Of a DNA stretch of 64,000 bases, positions 8,574-17,825 are shown one piece after another. The notes under the pieces were generated by a model that saw only the letters and a list, made by a program, of their open reading frames with translations, searched no databases and had not been told where the DNA came from. The stretch covers positions 372,001-436,000 of the forward strand of contig JAHLKX010000005.1 in NCBI GenBank assembly GCA_020444515.1. Reading direction: 5' to 3'. Source of the stretch: Bacteroidota bacterium. GTDB taxonomy: Bacteria > Bacteroidota > Bacteroidia > Bacteroidales > JAADJA01. The translations under genes and the position numbers were made by a program. Every line of letters begins with the position of its first letter. Position 1 is the first letter of the stretch.

Positions 8574-9830
8574 ATGGGATATTTATTCACTTCTGAATCG
8601 GTTTCTGAAGGCCATCCGGACAAGGTTGCCGATCAGATTTCAGATGCTATGGTCGATGAGTTTCTGGCTTTCGACCCGGAATCAAAAGTTGCTTGTGAAA
8701 CACTGGTAACCACCGGACAGGTTGTTGTTGCCGGCGAAGTTAAATCAAAAGCCTATATTGATGTACCTGAAATTGCACGTCGGGTTATCAACCATATTGG
8801 CTATACCAAAGGAGAATATCGTTTTGAAGGCGATTCATGTGGTGTATTGAATGCCATTCATGAACAATCACCCGATATCAATCGGGGTGTTGACCGGGGT
8901 GATAAATATGAGCAGGGTGCAGGCGACCAGGGGATGATGTTCGGATACGCCTGCCGCGAAACAGATGATTTTATGCCGCTGGCACTGGATATTGCCCATA
9001 TTCTGCTTCAGGAACTGGCAGCCATCCGGCGCGAGGGTAAAGAGATGACCTACCTGCGTCCCGACTCAAAGTCGCAGGTGACCATTGAGTATGACGATCA
9101 CAATCAACCCGTTCGAATCCATACGATTGTTGTATCAACGCAACATGATGAATTTGATGATGACGATAATCGGATGCTGGCTAAGATAAAGGAAGATGTT
9201 AAAAACATCCTTATCCCCCGAACCCGCAAAATGTTGCCAAAAAGGGTTCAGGATCTATTCAATGAACAAATTATTCTCCACGTAAATCCTACAGGCAAGT
9301 TTGTTATTGGAGGTCCACACGGAGATACCGGCCTTACCGGACGCAAGATTATCGTGGATACCTATGGTGGAAAAGGTGCGCATGGGGGTGGTGCTTTCTC
9401 CGGGAAAGATCCTTCCAAAGTTGACCGTTCTGCAGCCTATGCCTCCAGGCACATTGCTAAAAATATGGTAGCCGCCGGATTGGCTGATGAAGTTTTGGTT
9501 CAATTGTCGTATGCCATTGGTGTTGCTGAACCAGTTGGTGTTTTTGTGAATACCTATGGGACTGCAAAAGTTAAGCTGAATGATGGCCAGATAGCCGAAA
9601 AGATGAAAAAGCTGTTTGACTTGCGTCCGGCTGCCATAGAAGATCGATTGAAATTGCGGAACCCGATCTATTTTGAATCAGCTTCATACGGACATATGGG
9701 CCGTACACCTCGCACTGTGATCAAGAAGTTTAATTCACCTTATAGCGGGGAAATTTCTAAAGAGGTAGAATTATTTACGTGGGAGAAACTGGATTATGTT
9801 GATAAGATCAAAGCGGAATTCAATTTGTAA
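8574..9830 (+). CDS. metK: S-adenosylmethionine synthetase, 418 aa
   Basis: Makes SAM from methionine and ATP. The ATG at 8574 is chosen because the family opens with [17 protein letters not shown]; the open frame runs 35 codons further upstream, through the riboswitch-like leader, but that part is not protein-like. Motifs: GHPDK at residues 13-17, [12 protein letters not shown] (ATP loop), [18 protein letters not shown] (P-loop-like). The length is slightly above the E. coli enzyme. A strong bidirectional terminator follows. Expression is probably SAM-controlled through the leader. Confidence 0.96.
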   Translation: MGYLFTSESVSEGHPDKVADQISDAMVDEFLAFDPESKVACETLVTTGQVVVAGEVKSKAYIDVPEIARRVINHIGYTKGEYRFEGDSCGVLNAIHEQSPDINRGVDRGDKYEQGAGDQGMMFGYACRETDDFMPLALDIAHILLQELAAIRREGKEMTYLRPDSKSQVTIEYDDHNQPVRIHTIVVSTQHDEFDDDDNRMLAKIKEDVKNILIPRTRKMLPKRVQDLFNEQIILHVNPTGKFVIGGPHGDTGLTGRKIIVDTYGGKGAHGGGAFSGKDPSKVDRSAAYASRHIAKNMVAAGLADEVLVQLSYAIGVAEPVGVFVNTYGTAKVKLNDGQIAEKMKKLFDLRPAAIEDRLKLRNPIYFESASYGHMGRTPRTVIKKFNSPYSGEISKEVELFTWEKLDYVDKIKAEFNL

Positions 9831-9857
9831 GGTTAAGATGTTGAAATAGCAATAATG

Positions 9858-9887
9858 AAAAAACCCCGCCATTAAGCGGGGTTTTTT
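9858..9887. terminator. Bidirectional intrinsic terminator after metK
   Basis: AAAAAACCCCGC (9858-9869), a 6-nt loop, GCGGGGTTTTTT (9876-9887). It has U-runs on both strands and serves metK and the convergent secreted-protein gene. Confidence 0.9.
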
Positions 9888-9903
9888 CTTCTCAGGTTGT
9901 TGT

Positions 9904-10632
9904 TTAGTGTTTGATGATCAATTTATGAGTAGTCAGTGACTCATTATTGACCAGGAGAGAATAAAAATAAATACCTTCGGTAAGATCGGAGGTATTTACC
10001 TTAAGCGATCCCATTGGTTCGGCAATCGCAATATTTTTAACAACATTTCCAAGTAAGTTGTATATAACCAAGTGTGAATTGGCCGAAACCTTTTTTAAAT
10101 CATAATCAAGCTGAACAAATTTATTGGCCGGGTTTGGATAGGCATTGGATAACTCGATGGCATCTGCTGCACTCACCGCTAACTCATCGGAGGCTCCATA
10201 ATTTACGGTAAAGGAGGCATTGTTATCAGGATTTCCAAGCTCATAAAAAGTATATTTTATTGTGGAAACACCCGTAAATCCGGCAGGATCATGATCGCCC
10301 TGGAATTCCATACTCATATCTCCGCCATCAATTTTGATATTCAGAGATGAAGTGTCGACATTGGGTGGATAACACAATCCCCAGCAAAAGGAATTTACAG
10401 AACCGGGCACCAATTCGATGATTTCACGAGCGCACAGTATCATCAATGGATCAGCAGATATGTTTTTTACACCAATCTCATCCAAAACCATTACTCCCGA
10501 ATCGGGATGAGCAGTTAAGTTCAAAATGGCTGTAGCATTAAGGAGATCGTCACCGTAGTATAGCTCCAGGTCCTGGGCTGTGATCCACGAAAACAATACG
10601 CTGAGAATGATGGTAAATGTAATTTTTTTCAT
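9904..10632 (-). CDS. T9SS type A sorting-domain secreted protein, 242 aa
   Basis: Small exported protein of unknown function. The ATG at 10632 gives a clean signal peptide (MKKITFTIILSVLFSWITAQ); the open frame continues 23 codons upstream but is not signal-like. The middle is a beta-rich domain with three cysteines (ILC, FCWGLC). The C-terminal 75 residues form a T9SS type A tail: AYPNPANKFVQLDY, LVIYNLLGNVVK, LTEGIYFYSLLVN, ending THKLIIKH. An AGGAG lies 8 nt before the ATG, uncommon in this lineage. It is divergent from the Omp28-like gene. Confidence 0.8.
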   Translation of the reverse strand: MKKITFTIILSVLFSWITAQDLELYYGDDLLNATAILNLTAHPDSGVMVLDEIGVKNISADPLMILCAREIIELVPGSVNSFCWGLCYPPNVDTSSLNIKIDGGDMSMEFQGDHDPAGFTGVSTIKYTFYELGNPDNNASFTVNYGASDELAVSAADAIELSNAYPNPANKFVQLDYDLKKVSANSHLVIYNLLGNVVKNIAIAEPMGSLKVNTSDLTEGIYFYSLLVNNESLTTHKLIIKH

Positions 10633-10841
10633 GTTTCTTTCTCCTGTACTTTTAGTGAGACATGACTTTATTTTAAATGGTTGTCTGTCCAACGATGTCA
10701 TTTGGGTGTTTTATTCCAAAAACTGTGCTAAAAAATGTTAATTGCAATAAAAGGGAAAACTAATTCAGAAAAGGCAACCAAAATCCAATGAGTTTTGTCA
10801 ATTAAATACTTAAATATATATATGTTCATTCGAAATAGTTT

Positions 10842-10849
10842 TAAATTTG
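10842..10849 (+). promoter_or_regulatory. -7 element (TAAATTTG) for the Omp28-like gene
   Basis: TAAATTTG matches TAnnTTTG and lies 23 nt before the ATG at 10873. No TTG is found at the expected -33 distance. Confidence 0.35.
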
Positions 10850-10872
10850 GCGTCAAATTAAATTTTTATATC

Positions 10873-12534
10873 ATGAAAAAGAGTTTTTACCTTGCATTTT
10901 TATTCATTGTTTTAGCATCGATTGGTTTTTCACAATCTCAGCGGTTGGTATTGCTGGAGCATTTTACCCAGGCTTCCTGTGGACCATGCGCCACTTATAA
11001 TCCTTCTATTCACAGTTTGCTGGTATCCAATCCGGATAAAATAACGTCTATCAATTATCATACAAGCTGGCCGGGTACCGATCCCATGTACAATCATAAT
11101 ACCACTGAAAATGGAGCACGTACGGGTTACTATGGGGTGAATAGTGTTCCCAATTCGGTGTTGGATGGTAATGTATACAATGGACATCCCAATGGATGGA
11201 GCATCAATACGGTGAATGCACGTTATGCAGTTCCATCACCATTTGAGATTTATTTATATCATGAATTATCAGCAGATGAATCTGTTTTTACCGTTACCAT
11301 GCTCATCTATGCAACAGAAGATGTGGGTCCGGGTATGCGAGCTCAGATTGCTGTCATAGAAGAACATGTTCATTTTAATAATCCGCCGGGCTCCAATGGG
11401 GAAACCGATTTTTACAATGTGATGAAAAAAATGCTTCCCAATCAAACCGGAACCATATTGCCTGCTTTTCAGTCTGGTGATTATATGATATTGCAGTATT
11501 CATGGGAACATCAAAATGTATATGATGTTGATCAACTGGCAGCTGTTGGGTTTGTTCAGAATAACGACTCAAAAGAAGTTCACCAGGCTGCCAACAGCAG
11601 CGATGAATTGTTTGATCCATTGTTTGCCACGGATGCTGAAGTCACAAAAACTGTAAATGTAGCTCAAAGCCTTTGTATTGGTGCTGTGCAGCCTAAGATA
11701 ACCATCCGTAACAATGGTTCGAATGAATTGACCTCTATAGATATTTCATACACCATGAATAATGGTGAGCCGCAAACAATTGCATGGACCGGATCACTTG
11801 GCTTTCTGGAAACGGAGGACATCATGCTTCCTCAAAGTAGTTTTTCGGTTGAAGCCATAAATATGCTCGAGGTGTCATTGACTAACCCCAATGGAATGGA
11901 TGATGATTATGAAACGAACAATAATATGATCCTGGAAATACCAGAAGCTTTTGAAGCCAATCCGCCCATTACGCTTATTTTAAAACTGGATAGCCATCCG
12001 GAAGAAACGACCTGGGAATTTACCAATTACAATGGTGATGTTATACACGAGGGGGGACCCTATACTACGCCCGGTCAAAATATTGTTCAGCAATTTCCTT
12101 TTGAAACCACCGATTGTTATACCTTCACCATTTATGATGCAGGTGGAAATGGATTAACCGGAGGGGGTAGTTTTGCTGTTGGATTTGGTGCTTCCATCAT
12201 TGCCCAGGGAAATACTTTCGGTGAGAAAGCTTCCGGACAGTTTAACATTCTCTATACGGGGACCAATCCTGAAGTGACCAATGCTGCATTCCAGTTATAT
12301 CCCAATCCGGTTTCAGATAATGCCACGATTTCTGTGCAAATCGATGAACCTTCAATGGTTCAGGTATCTGTGTATAATGCCTTTGGTAAATTGATGTATC
12401 AGACAGATCCGAAATCCTATCATGCCGGTAATCAGAATTTATATTTTAGCCGAGATGAACTGAATTCCGGTGTGTATTTTATCCAGGTCTCTATTGGTGA
12501 TAAAGTATATACCCAAAAGGCCATCCTGAAATAA
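10873..12534 (+). CDS. Omp28-like thioredoxin-fold protein with T9SS type A tail, 553 aa
   Basis: The start at 10873 gives a signal peptide (MKKSFYLAFLFIVLASIGFSQ). The N-terminal domain opens LVLLEHFTQASCGPCATYN with a redox-type C36-G-P-C39, as in Omp28-related outer-membrane or secreted proteins. Then come beta-sandwich segments, including a CARDB-like stretch around 280-360 (ITIRNNGSNELTSIDISY), and a type A sorting tail from about residue 475 (FQLYPNPVSDNATISV, ending TQKAILK). It is predicted to be exported by Sec, then T9SS, and placed on the cell surface. The Cys pair is intact, so thiol chemistry is possible, but substrates are unknown. Confidence 0.83.
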   Translation: MKKSFYLAFLFIVLASIGFSQSQRLVLLEHFTQASCGPCATYNPSIHSLLVSNPDKITSINYHTSWPGTDPMYNHNTTENGARTGYYGVNSVPNSVLDGNVYNGHPNGWSINTVNARYAVPSPFEIYLYHELSADESVFTVTMLIYATEDVGPGMRAQIAVIEEHVHFNNPPGSNGETDFYNVMKKMLPNQTGTILPAFQSGDYMILQYSWEHQNVYDVDQLAAVGFVQNNDSKEVHQAANSSDELFDPLFATDAEVTKTVNVAQSLCIGAVQPKITIRNNGSNELTSIDISYTMNNGEPQTIAWTGSLGFLETEDIMLPQSSFSVEAINMLEVSLTNPNGMDDDYETNNNMILEIPEAFEANPPITLILKLDSHPEETTWEFTNYNGDVIHEGGPYTTPGQNIVQQFPFETTDCYTFTIYDAGGNGLTGGGSFAVGFGASIIAQGNTFGEKASGQFNILYTGTNPEVTNAAFQLYPNPVSDNATISVQIDEPSMVQVSVYNAFGKLMYQTDPKSYHAGNQNLYFSRDELNSGVYFIQVSIGDKVYTQKAILK

Positions 12535-12554
12535 TGGAAACTGAATTGAATTAA

Positions 12555-12581
12555 AAAACGCCGGATATTTTCCGGCGTTTT
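12555..12581. terminator. Bidirectional intrinsic terminator
   Basis: AAAACGCCGGA (12555-12565), loop TATTT, TCCGGCGTTTT (12571-12581). It separates the Omp28-like gene from the convergent cNMP-AlbA_2 gene. Confidence 0.85.
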
Positions 12582-12585
12582 CTAT

Positions 12586-13485
12586 TTAGACCTTATTATA
12601 AAATCTGGACTTGAGATACGTGTAGACCTCGCTAACCTTCATGGGTGTTGTAGCCGGACCGGTTCGCACATAGAGTTCTTCTTCACCATTGTGATCCAGG
12701 TAAGCCGGTGAAGTAGATGCTTTTACATCAATGCGAAGAATCTTCAGATTGTCTTTGTTTTCGACCTGGGCCCTCACAAATTGTGTTTGTTTTATACTGA
12801 TGCGCTCCTGGATCAGTTTGGTCAGGTGCAGCAACATGTGATCATCATCCCTGAAGTTGTCATTTTTTAAGCCCAGTAATTGTTTTTGATCATTTACACC
12901 AATCAGCAGGGTGCCGCCTGAAGAATTTAAAAATGCAGCAATGGTTTTCAAGGCAGCATGTTCAATTTCCTTATCAAATTTACCAGTATGAATGTTATAC
13001 CGTAAAGTTGACTTAAACTCAACGGATTCATTTTCGCCCCCTTCAATGAGCCGGGCCGTAGAAGTATTTTGAGCCGTAGACAAATAGGAGCTGATGAGTT
13101 TGGCCATTTCAATGATTATTTTCATGGCCGTAACAGGAGGGACTACTTCAAAGAGCACCTTCCCTTCAAGACAAAACAATAAAGCAGGCTCTTCGGCTTT
13201 GATGGTACCTGTGCGATAATGGTTATTGATAACCGCTATTTCTCCAAAGACATCTCCTTTTTTAAGTATATTTTCAGCATCCAGGGCAGTTTCCAGTACC
13301 AGCTTTCCGTACCTGACGATATAAAGGACCTGCTCATTTTCGAATCGGGAAAACACATAGTCACCCTCTTTGATCTCTTTAATAAATAGGTGAGCGGCAA
13401 TCGCTTTGATTTCATCCTCAGACAGGGTTTGGAAAATGTTGACTTCTTTTAGAAAATCGAGGTGTTTTTGGTCCGAAATTCCCAT
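12586..13485 (-). CDS. Cyclic-nucleotide-binding domain fused to AlbA_2 (Schlafen-type) domain, 299 aa
   Basis: The N-terminal cNMP-binding fold (about residues 10-135) has a phosphate-binding cassette FGEIAVINNHYRTGT at 80-94 with the key Glu82 and Arg91. The C-terminal part (about 148-295) opens ESVEFKSTLRYN, then AALKTIAAFLNSSGGTLLIGV (180-197) and ends with LYVRTGPATTPMKVSEVYTYL, the pattern of AlbA_2/Schlafen-type putative nucleic-acid-binding domains. A ligand-gated nucleic-acid or signalling role is inferred. It lies 9 bp downstream of hutU, so cotranscription is likely. No signal peptide or membrane segment is seen. Confidence 0.8.
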   Translation of the reverse strand: MGISDQKHLDFLKEVNIFQTLSEDEIKAIAAHLFIKEIKEGDYVFSRFENEQVLYIVRYGKLVLETALDAENILKKGDVFGEIAVINNHYRTGTIKAEEPALLFCLEGKVLFEVVPPVTAMKIIIEMAKLISSYLSTAQNTSTARLIEGGENESVEFKSTLRYNIHTGKFDKEIEHAALKTIAAFLNSSGGTLLIGVNDQKQLLGLKNDNFRDDDHMLLHLTKLIQERISIKQTQFVRAQVENKDNLKILRIDVKASTSPAYLDHNGEEELYVRTGPATTPMKVSEVYTYLKSRFYNKV

Positions 13486-13494
13486 GCAAATAAT

Positions 13495-15504
13495 TTAGTT
13501 AAAAAGATCATCGATTAGATTGTCATCCGTCAAATTGGGTACAGTTACCATAAGCCGGGGTTCGATTTCCATGGCTCTTTTAATGGCAAAAATAGCACCA
13601 TCATTTCTGGCCCAGCTCCGACGGGCAATACCATTATTGACATCCCAATGAAGCATCATTTCCAGCCGGCGGTCTGCATCAGCCGATCCATCCAGCACCA
13701 TCCCGAATCCACCATTGATCACTTCGCCCCAACCAACACCACCGCCATTGTGGATCGATACCCAGGTTGCTCCACGGAATGAATCGCCAATCACATTTTG
13801 AATGGCCATGTCGGCAGTGAATTGTGAGCCGTCATAAATATTGGAGGTTTCACGATAAGGTGAATCGGTTCCTGAAACATCGTGATGATCACGTCCCAAA
13901 ACAATGGGTGCAGAAATTTTCCCATCCCTGATGGCCTTGTTAAAGGCAGCAGCAATTTTGGTCCGTCCTTCACAATCGGCATAGAGGATACGCGCTTGCG
14001 ATCCGACCACCAGCTTGTTTTCTTTGGCTTCCCGGATCCAGCGGATATTATCCTTCATCTGCTGGGTAATTTCTTTGGGGGCTTTAGCTGCAATTTTTTC
14101 CAGGACTTCCATGGCAATATTATCTGTAAGGTCTAAATCTTCCGGTTTGGATGAAGTACACACCCAGCGGAAGGGTCCGAAACCATAATCAAAGCACATC
14201 GGTCCCATGATATCCTGAACATAGGACGGATATTTAAAGGAGCCATCTTCTTTCATCACCTCTGCTCCGGCACGGCTGGCTTCGAGCAGAAAAGCATTGC
14301 CGTAATCAAAAAAGTACATCCCTCTTTCTGATAAGGTATTGATGGCATTCACCTGCCTGCGCAAGGATTCCTGTACCCGTTTTTTAAACTTCTCGGGATC
14401 TTTGGCCATCATCTCATTGGCTTCATCGTAAGTTAAACCTGCCGGGTAATAGCCACCGGCCCCGGGATTGTGGAGTGAAGTTTGGTCGGATCCAAGATCA
14501 ACATGAATATTTCTTTCAACCAGCTTTTCCCATAAATCTACAATATTACCTAAGAAGGCAATGGAGTGTGGTTCTTTCTTTTCGATGTATTCCAAAGCCA
14601 CATCAATGGCCTGGTCGGCTTGCTCAGTGATGCCATCTACCCAGCCTTGCTCAAAGCGCTTATAAGCTGCTTTGGGATTGACTTCGGCGGTGATGCTAAC
14701 GACACCAGCTATATTTGCCGCTTTGGGCTGGGCACCGCTCATGCCACCCAAACCGGCTGTAACAAAAAGTTTTCCTTCGGTTGATTCACCCGGTTTGCTG
14801 ATTTTCCGGGAGGCATTCATCACGGTAATGGTGGTTCCGTGCACAATGCCCTGCGGCCCGATGTACATGAAAGAACCGGCCGTCATTTGGCCGTATTGTG
14901 AAACACCCAGGGCATTAAATTTTTCCCAGTGGTCGGGAGAGGAGTAATTGGGGATCATCATACCATTGGTCACTACCACGCGGGGTGCATCTTTGTGGGA
15001 GGGGAACAATCCCATCGGATGGCCTGAATAAAGCACCAGTGTTTGCTCATCGGTCATGGTGGCCAGGTATTTCATGGCCAGGCGATATTGCGCCCAGTTT
15101 TGAAACACAGCGCCGTTTCCACCATACGTGATCAGTTCGTGGGGGTGCTGTGCCACGGCATAATCAAGGTTATTGCTCAGCATGAGCATGATGGCGGCTG
15201 CTTGCTTTGATTGGTGCGGAAATTCATCAATGCTGCGCGCTGTTATCGGGTAATCCGGACGAAAGCGATACATGTAAATTCTGCCGTACACATCCAGTTC
15301 CTGCTTGAACTCGGGAGCCAGCGTTTCATGGAATTTAGGATCAAAATAACGAAGTGCATTTTTGAGTGCCAGCTTTTTTTCTTCTTTGTTTAAGATATCT
15401 TTCCTTTTTGGTGCATGGTTGATGTTGGGGTCATACGACTTGGGTTCAGGGAGTTCTGACGGAATTCCCTCCAGAACTGCTTCTTGAAAATCGGAGAGCG
15501 ACAT
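13495..15504 (-). CDS. hutU: Urocanate hydratase, 669 aa
   Basis: Second enzyme of histidine breakdown; converts urocanate to imidazolone propionate with tightly bound NAD. Conserved blocks: ITYGGNGAVFQNWAQY near residue 127, LVLYSGHPMGLFPS, GPQGIVHGTTITV, GLGGMSGAQPKAA (NAD-binding), DQTSLHNPGAGGYYPAG, YGFGPFRWVCTS. It is of the long form (about 670 residues, as in eukaryotes and some bacteria) rather than the roughly 555-residue form. No other hut gene is in the window. The cNMP-AlbA_2 gene follows after 9 bp. Confidence 0.95.
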   Translation of the reverse strand: MSLSDFQEAVLEGIPSELPEPKSYDPNINHAPKRKDILNKEEKKLALKNALRYFDPKFHETLAPEFKQELDVYGRIYMYRFRPDYPITARSIDEFPHQSKQAAAIMLMLSNNLDYAVAQHPHELITYGGNGAVFQNWAQYRLAMKYLATMTDEQTLVLYSGHPMGLFPSHKDAPRVVVTNGMMIPNYSSPDHWEKFNALGVSQYGQMTAGSFMYIGPQGIVHGTTITVMNASRKISKPGESTEGKLFVTAGLGGMSGAQPKAANIAGVVSITAEVNPKAAYKRFEQGWVDGITEQADQAIDVALEYIEKKEPHSIAFLGNIVDLWEKLVERNIHVDLGSDQTSLHNPGAGGYYPAGLTYDEANEMMAKDPEKFKKRVQESLRRQVNAINTLSERGMYFFDYGNAFLLEASRAGAEVMKEDGSFKYPSYVQDIMGPMCFDYGFGPFRWVCTSSKPEDLDLTDNIAMEVLEKIAAKAPKEITQQMKDNIRWIREAKENKLVVGSQARILYADCEGRTKIAAAFNKAIRDGKISAPIVLGRDHHDVSGTDSPYRETSNIYDGSQFTADMAIQNVIGDSFRGATWVSIHNGGGVGWGEVINGGFGMVLDGSADADRRLEMMLHWDVNNGIARRSWARNDGAIFAIKRAMEIEPRLMVTVPNLTDDNLIDDLFN

Positions 15505-15529
15505 GATTTCTACATTTTGAGTTGGGCTT

Positions 15530-15561
15530 CAAAATTATACAAATTCTACACTGAATCCCAA
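15530..15561 (-). promoter_or_regulatory. Promoter of hutU
   Basis: On the minus strand TTG (15559-15561), 21-nt spacer, TAATTTTG (15530-15537). Predicted leader of about 20 nt. Confidence 0.55.
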
Positions 15562-15622
15562 CTTAAACCAAGAACTAAAACTAAAAAACCTGCTTGCGGC
15601 CAGCCGGTTCCGAACCAAGTTT

Positions 15623-15652
15623 CCGTTAACTTATCCATCTCCACCGTTAACT
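15623..15652 (+). repeat. Pair of 9-nt direct repeats CCGTTAACT
   Basis: Copies at 15623-15631 and 15644-15652, start-to-start 21 nt (two helical turns), ending 9 nt before the TTG of the candidate promoter at 15662. They could be an activator site. Confidence 0.35.
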
Positions 15653-15661
15653 GATTTCTTA

Positions 15662-15691
15662 TTGACATCGCATCAATTATAATGTATCTTG
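15662..15691 (+). promoter_or_regulatory. Candidate promoter of a short RNA
   Basis: TTG (15662-15664), 20-nt spacer, TATCTTG (15685-15691), an imperfect -7 element. Placement fits the short transcript ending at 15777. Confidence 0.3.
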
Positions 15692-15696
15692 CGTCA

Positions 15697-15777
15697 TCCC
15701 TTTCTTAAAAGGAAATTTCATAGGCAACAGTGTGACTTCGGGAATTTTTTAACCTTGATTCCCGAAGTCTTTTTTTA
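15697..15777 (+). ncRNA. Candidate small RNA or leader attenuator, about 80 nt
   Basis: Between the candidate promoter and a strong terminator there is no ORF, but there are two hairpins: CCUUU-cuua-AAAGG (15699-15712), then the terminator stem. It could be an independent sRNA or an attenuated leader of the downstream T9SS gene at 15818. I recognise no known RNA family. Confidence 0.35.
15734..15777 (+). terminator. Intrinsic terminator in the hutU / T9SS intergenic region
   Basis: GACTTCGGGAAT (15734-15745), 12-nt loop, ATTCCCGAAGTC (15758-15769), then eight T (15770-15777). Only the plus strand has the U-run, and no plus-strand gene ends just upstream. Confidence 0.85.
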
Positions 15778-15817
15778 AAAATGATCATTACCTTTACAAG
15801 ACCTAAAATTTTTTGTC

Positions 15818-17818
15818 ATGAAGAAGATTTTTACCATTGCCACATTGCTGGTTTTGAGCCATGCTTTGTTTTCCCAAAGTTTTGAAGATTGGCCTCCTCA
15901 AGAAGAAACCATCGGTTCGACCCTTTATGACCTTCAAACAACCCGTTCGATGCAGGATCGTATTTTTCATTACAGCGATGGAACCATTGGCGCTGTTTTT
16001 AATATGAAAGTGACCAGCCTGCAGGAGGAAAACAAGGTGGGTTATAATTTTTATGATGGGAATTCATGGGGATCCTATCCACAAACCAGTATAACGTCCG
16101 GTGAGGCTACCAATCCCAGTTATACCGATTTTGGTGAAAATGGTGAAATATGTGCCTCCGAGGGTGAAACCGGTATTTACATCAGCTACCGCCCTGAGAA
16201 AGGAACGGGTGACTGGCAGGAAATTTTGTTTCAAGGACCCACTGGAAATGGAAAATTGTATTCACCTCAAATTGTGACCTCCGGTGTTGACAGTCAAATA
16301 ATCAATTTGTTTGTTTTATGGAAGGACACCAGTCTGGTCAATTTAGGACAGGAGAATACTGGCAAAGTTTTATATTCCCGGTCATCTGATATGGGTGCCA
16401 CCTGGGATCCTTTTCAATTTGAATTTGAATTAAACATTGGTTCATTTGGATTCTCAGAATTATCAATCATACCGGCTGATCCTAAAGATGATGTGATGGC
16501 TTTTGTGGTGGGTGATTATTTTACAAACCTGTTGCTTGTAAAATCAACCGATGGTGGTGATACCTGGGAGGAAACGGTAATCTGGGAACATCCTTATCCT
16601 TATATGCAATTCGGCGTTACTGTTACAGATACCTTTTGGGCCAATTCCGGTTCGATGGACATTGCCCTGGATGAAAACCTGCGGGCCAATGTTGTATTTG
16701 CCTTATGCCGGATAAAGTCTGATGAAAACGGCTGGTATTATGATCCGATGGCAGATGGTATTGTATACTGGAACGAGGACATGGATGCGTTTTCCAATAA
16801 TATCAATGCATTAAATCCTACCGGCCACCCAGATTCAGAGTTAATAGAAGATTACAATCTGATCGGCTGGACGCAGGATATCAATGAAAATGGAGTAATT
16901 GACTTTGTCTCTTCAGCTAGCAATCCACCTTTTTATCCTTCATTGGGTTTATCCACAACTCCTTCTATTACCACTGATGACTTTGAAAGGATAACTGTAG
17001 TTTGGAGTTCCTTAACAGAGACTTTTGATAATGGTATTAACAATTACAGGCATCTATGGGTAAGACTATCGCCAAATAACGGTGAATGGTGGGGAAGTTT
17101 TGCTGACTTAACAAGTGACCTGATCCATATTTTTGATGAATGCGTATTCCCAAACAGTGCCACTTTGGTAGATGATTATCTTCATTTGATTTATCAGGTT
17201 GACCAGAGTCCTGGATGGAGTGGTAATAATTACCCACCCAATGAAAATCATATGAATTATATGAAGGTATCATTATATGGTTATCCACCACCCTATATAC
17301 TGGCAAACTTCACCTCAGACTATACAACTATTCATGAAGGAGATACTGTTCATTTCATTAACCTTTCTGAAATTAATCCTCCTGGTATTTTTTCTTCTTA
17401 TTGGACTTTTGAGGGAGGCAACCCCGGGTCTTCATATACAACTAATCCATATGTAATATATTATAGCGAAGGATCTTATGATGTTTCGCTTATAGTGGAA
17501 GGTTCACAAATGACCGATTTTGAGATTAAGGAAGATTATATTACAGTCCTCCCACAAACTGGATTCAGGGATTTCAACAGTCATGATTTCATCTCAATTG
17601 CGCCTAATCCCGCTTTTGATGATGTTTTTGTTCAAGTTAACAAACGTGAAATTGGTGCAATCCAAATTATTGATTATTTGGGAAAAGTAGTTTTTAAAAG
17701 TGCGTTGATTCGCACCAATGAGGTAAAGTTAGATTTATCATACCTCCACAGAGGAATTTACTTTATCACAATTTCAGGTGAGGATTTTAATCGCACCGAA
17801 AAGTTAATCTTGAAATAA
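15818..17818 (+). CDS. Secreted BNR/Asp-box protein with PKD domain and T9SS type A tail, 666 aa
   Basis: Signal peptide MKKIFTIATLLVLSHALFSQ. The central part looks like a beta-propeller, with Asp-box type loops SSDMGATW (near 188) and STDGGDTW (near 244) as in sialidase-fold proteins; catalytic sialidase residues were not identified. A PKD-like domain (about 490-575) includes TIHEGDTVHFINLS and YWTFEGGNPGSS, then a type A sorting tail (ISIAPNPAFDDVFVQV, ending RTEKLILK). Predicted cell-surface or released. The stop lies 7 bp from the convergent sigma-factor gene, with no terminator between them. Confidence 0.8.
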   Translation: MKKIFTIATLLVLSHALFSQSFEDWPPQEETIGSTLYDLQTTRSMQDRIFHYSDGTIGAVFNMKVTSLQEENKVGYNFYDGNSWGSYPQTSITSGEATNPSYTDFGENGEICASEGETGIYISYRPEKGTGDWQEILFQGPTGNGKLYSPQIVTSGVDSQIINLFVLWKDTSLVNLGQENTGKVLYSRSSDMGATWDPFQFEFELNIGSFGFSELSIIPADPKDDVMAFVVGDYFTNLLLVKSTDGGDTWEETVIWEHPYPYMQFGVTVTDTFWANSGSMDIALDENLRANVVFALCRIKSDENGWYYDPMADGIVYWNEDMDAFSNNINALNPTGHPDSELIEDYNLIGWTQDINENGVIDFVSSASNPPFYPSLGLSTTPSITTDDFERITVVWSSLTETFDNGINNYRHLWVRLSPNNGEWWGSFADLTSDLIHIFDECVFPNSATLVDDYLHLIYQVDQSPGWSGNNYPPNENHMNYMKVSLYGYPPPYILANFTSDYTTIHEGDTVHFINLSEINPPGIFSSYWTFEGGNPGSSYTTNPYVIYYSEGSYDVSLIVEGSQMTDFEIKEDYITVLPQTGFRDFNSHDFISIAPNPAFDDVFVQVNKREIGAIQIIDYLGKVVFKSALIRTNEVKLDLSYLHRGIYFITISGEDFNRTEKLILK

Positions 17819-17825
17819 AGGGAAA

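Larger units (their letters stand above)
15505..15817. other. 313-bp divergent intergenic region
   Basis: Holds the hutU promoter (minus), two 9-nt direct repeats CCGTTAACT (15623-15631, 15644-15652), a candidate plus-strand promoter, a short terminator-ended transcript candidate, and a weak TACCTTTA element (15789-15796) before the next gene. No ORF of note. Confidence 0.6.

Noticed and set aside
15662..15683. E. coli-like TTGACA and TATAAT boxes
   Set aside because: The spacer is 10 nt, far from 17. The Bacteroidota-type reading with TATCTTG is more plausible.
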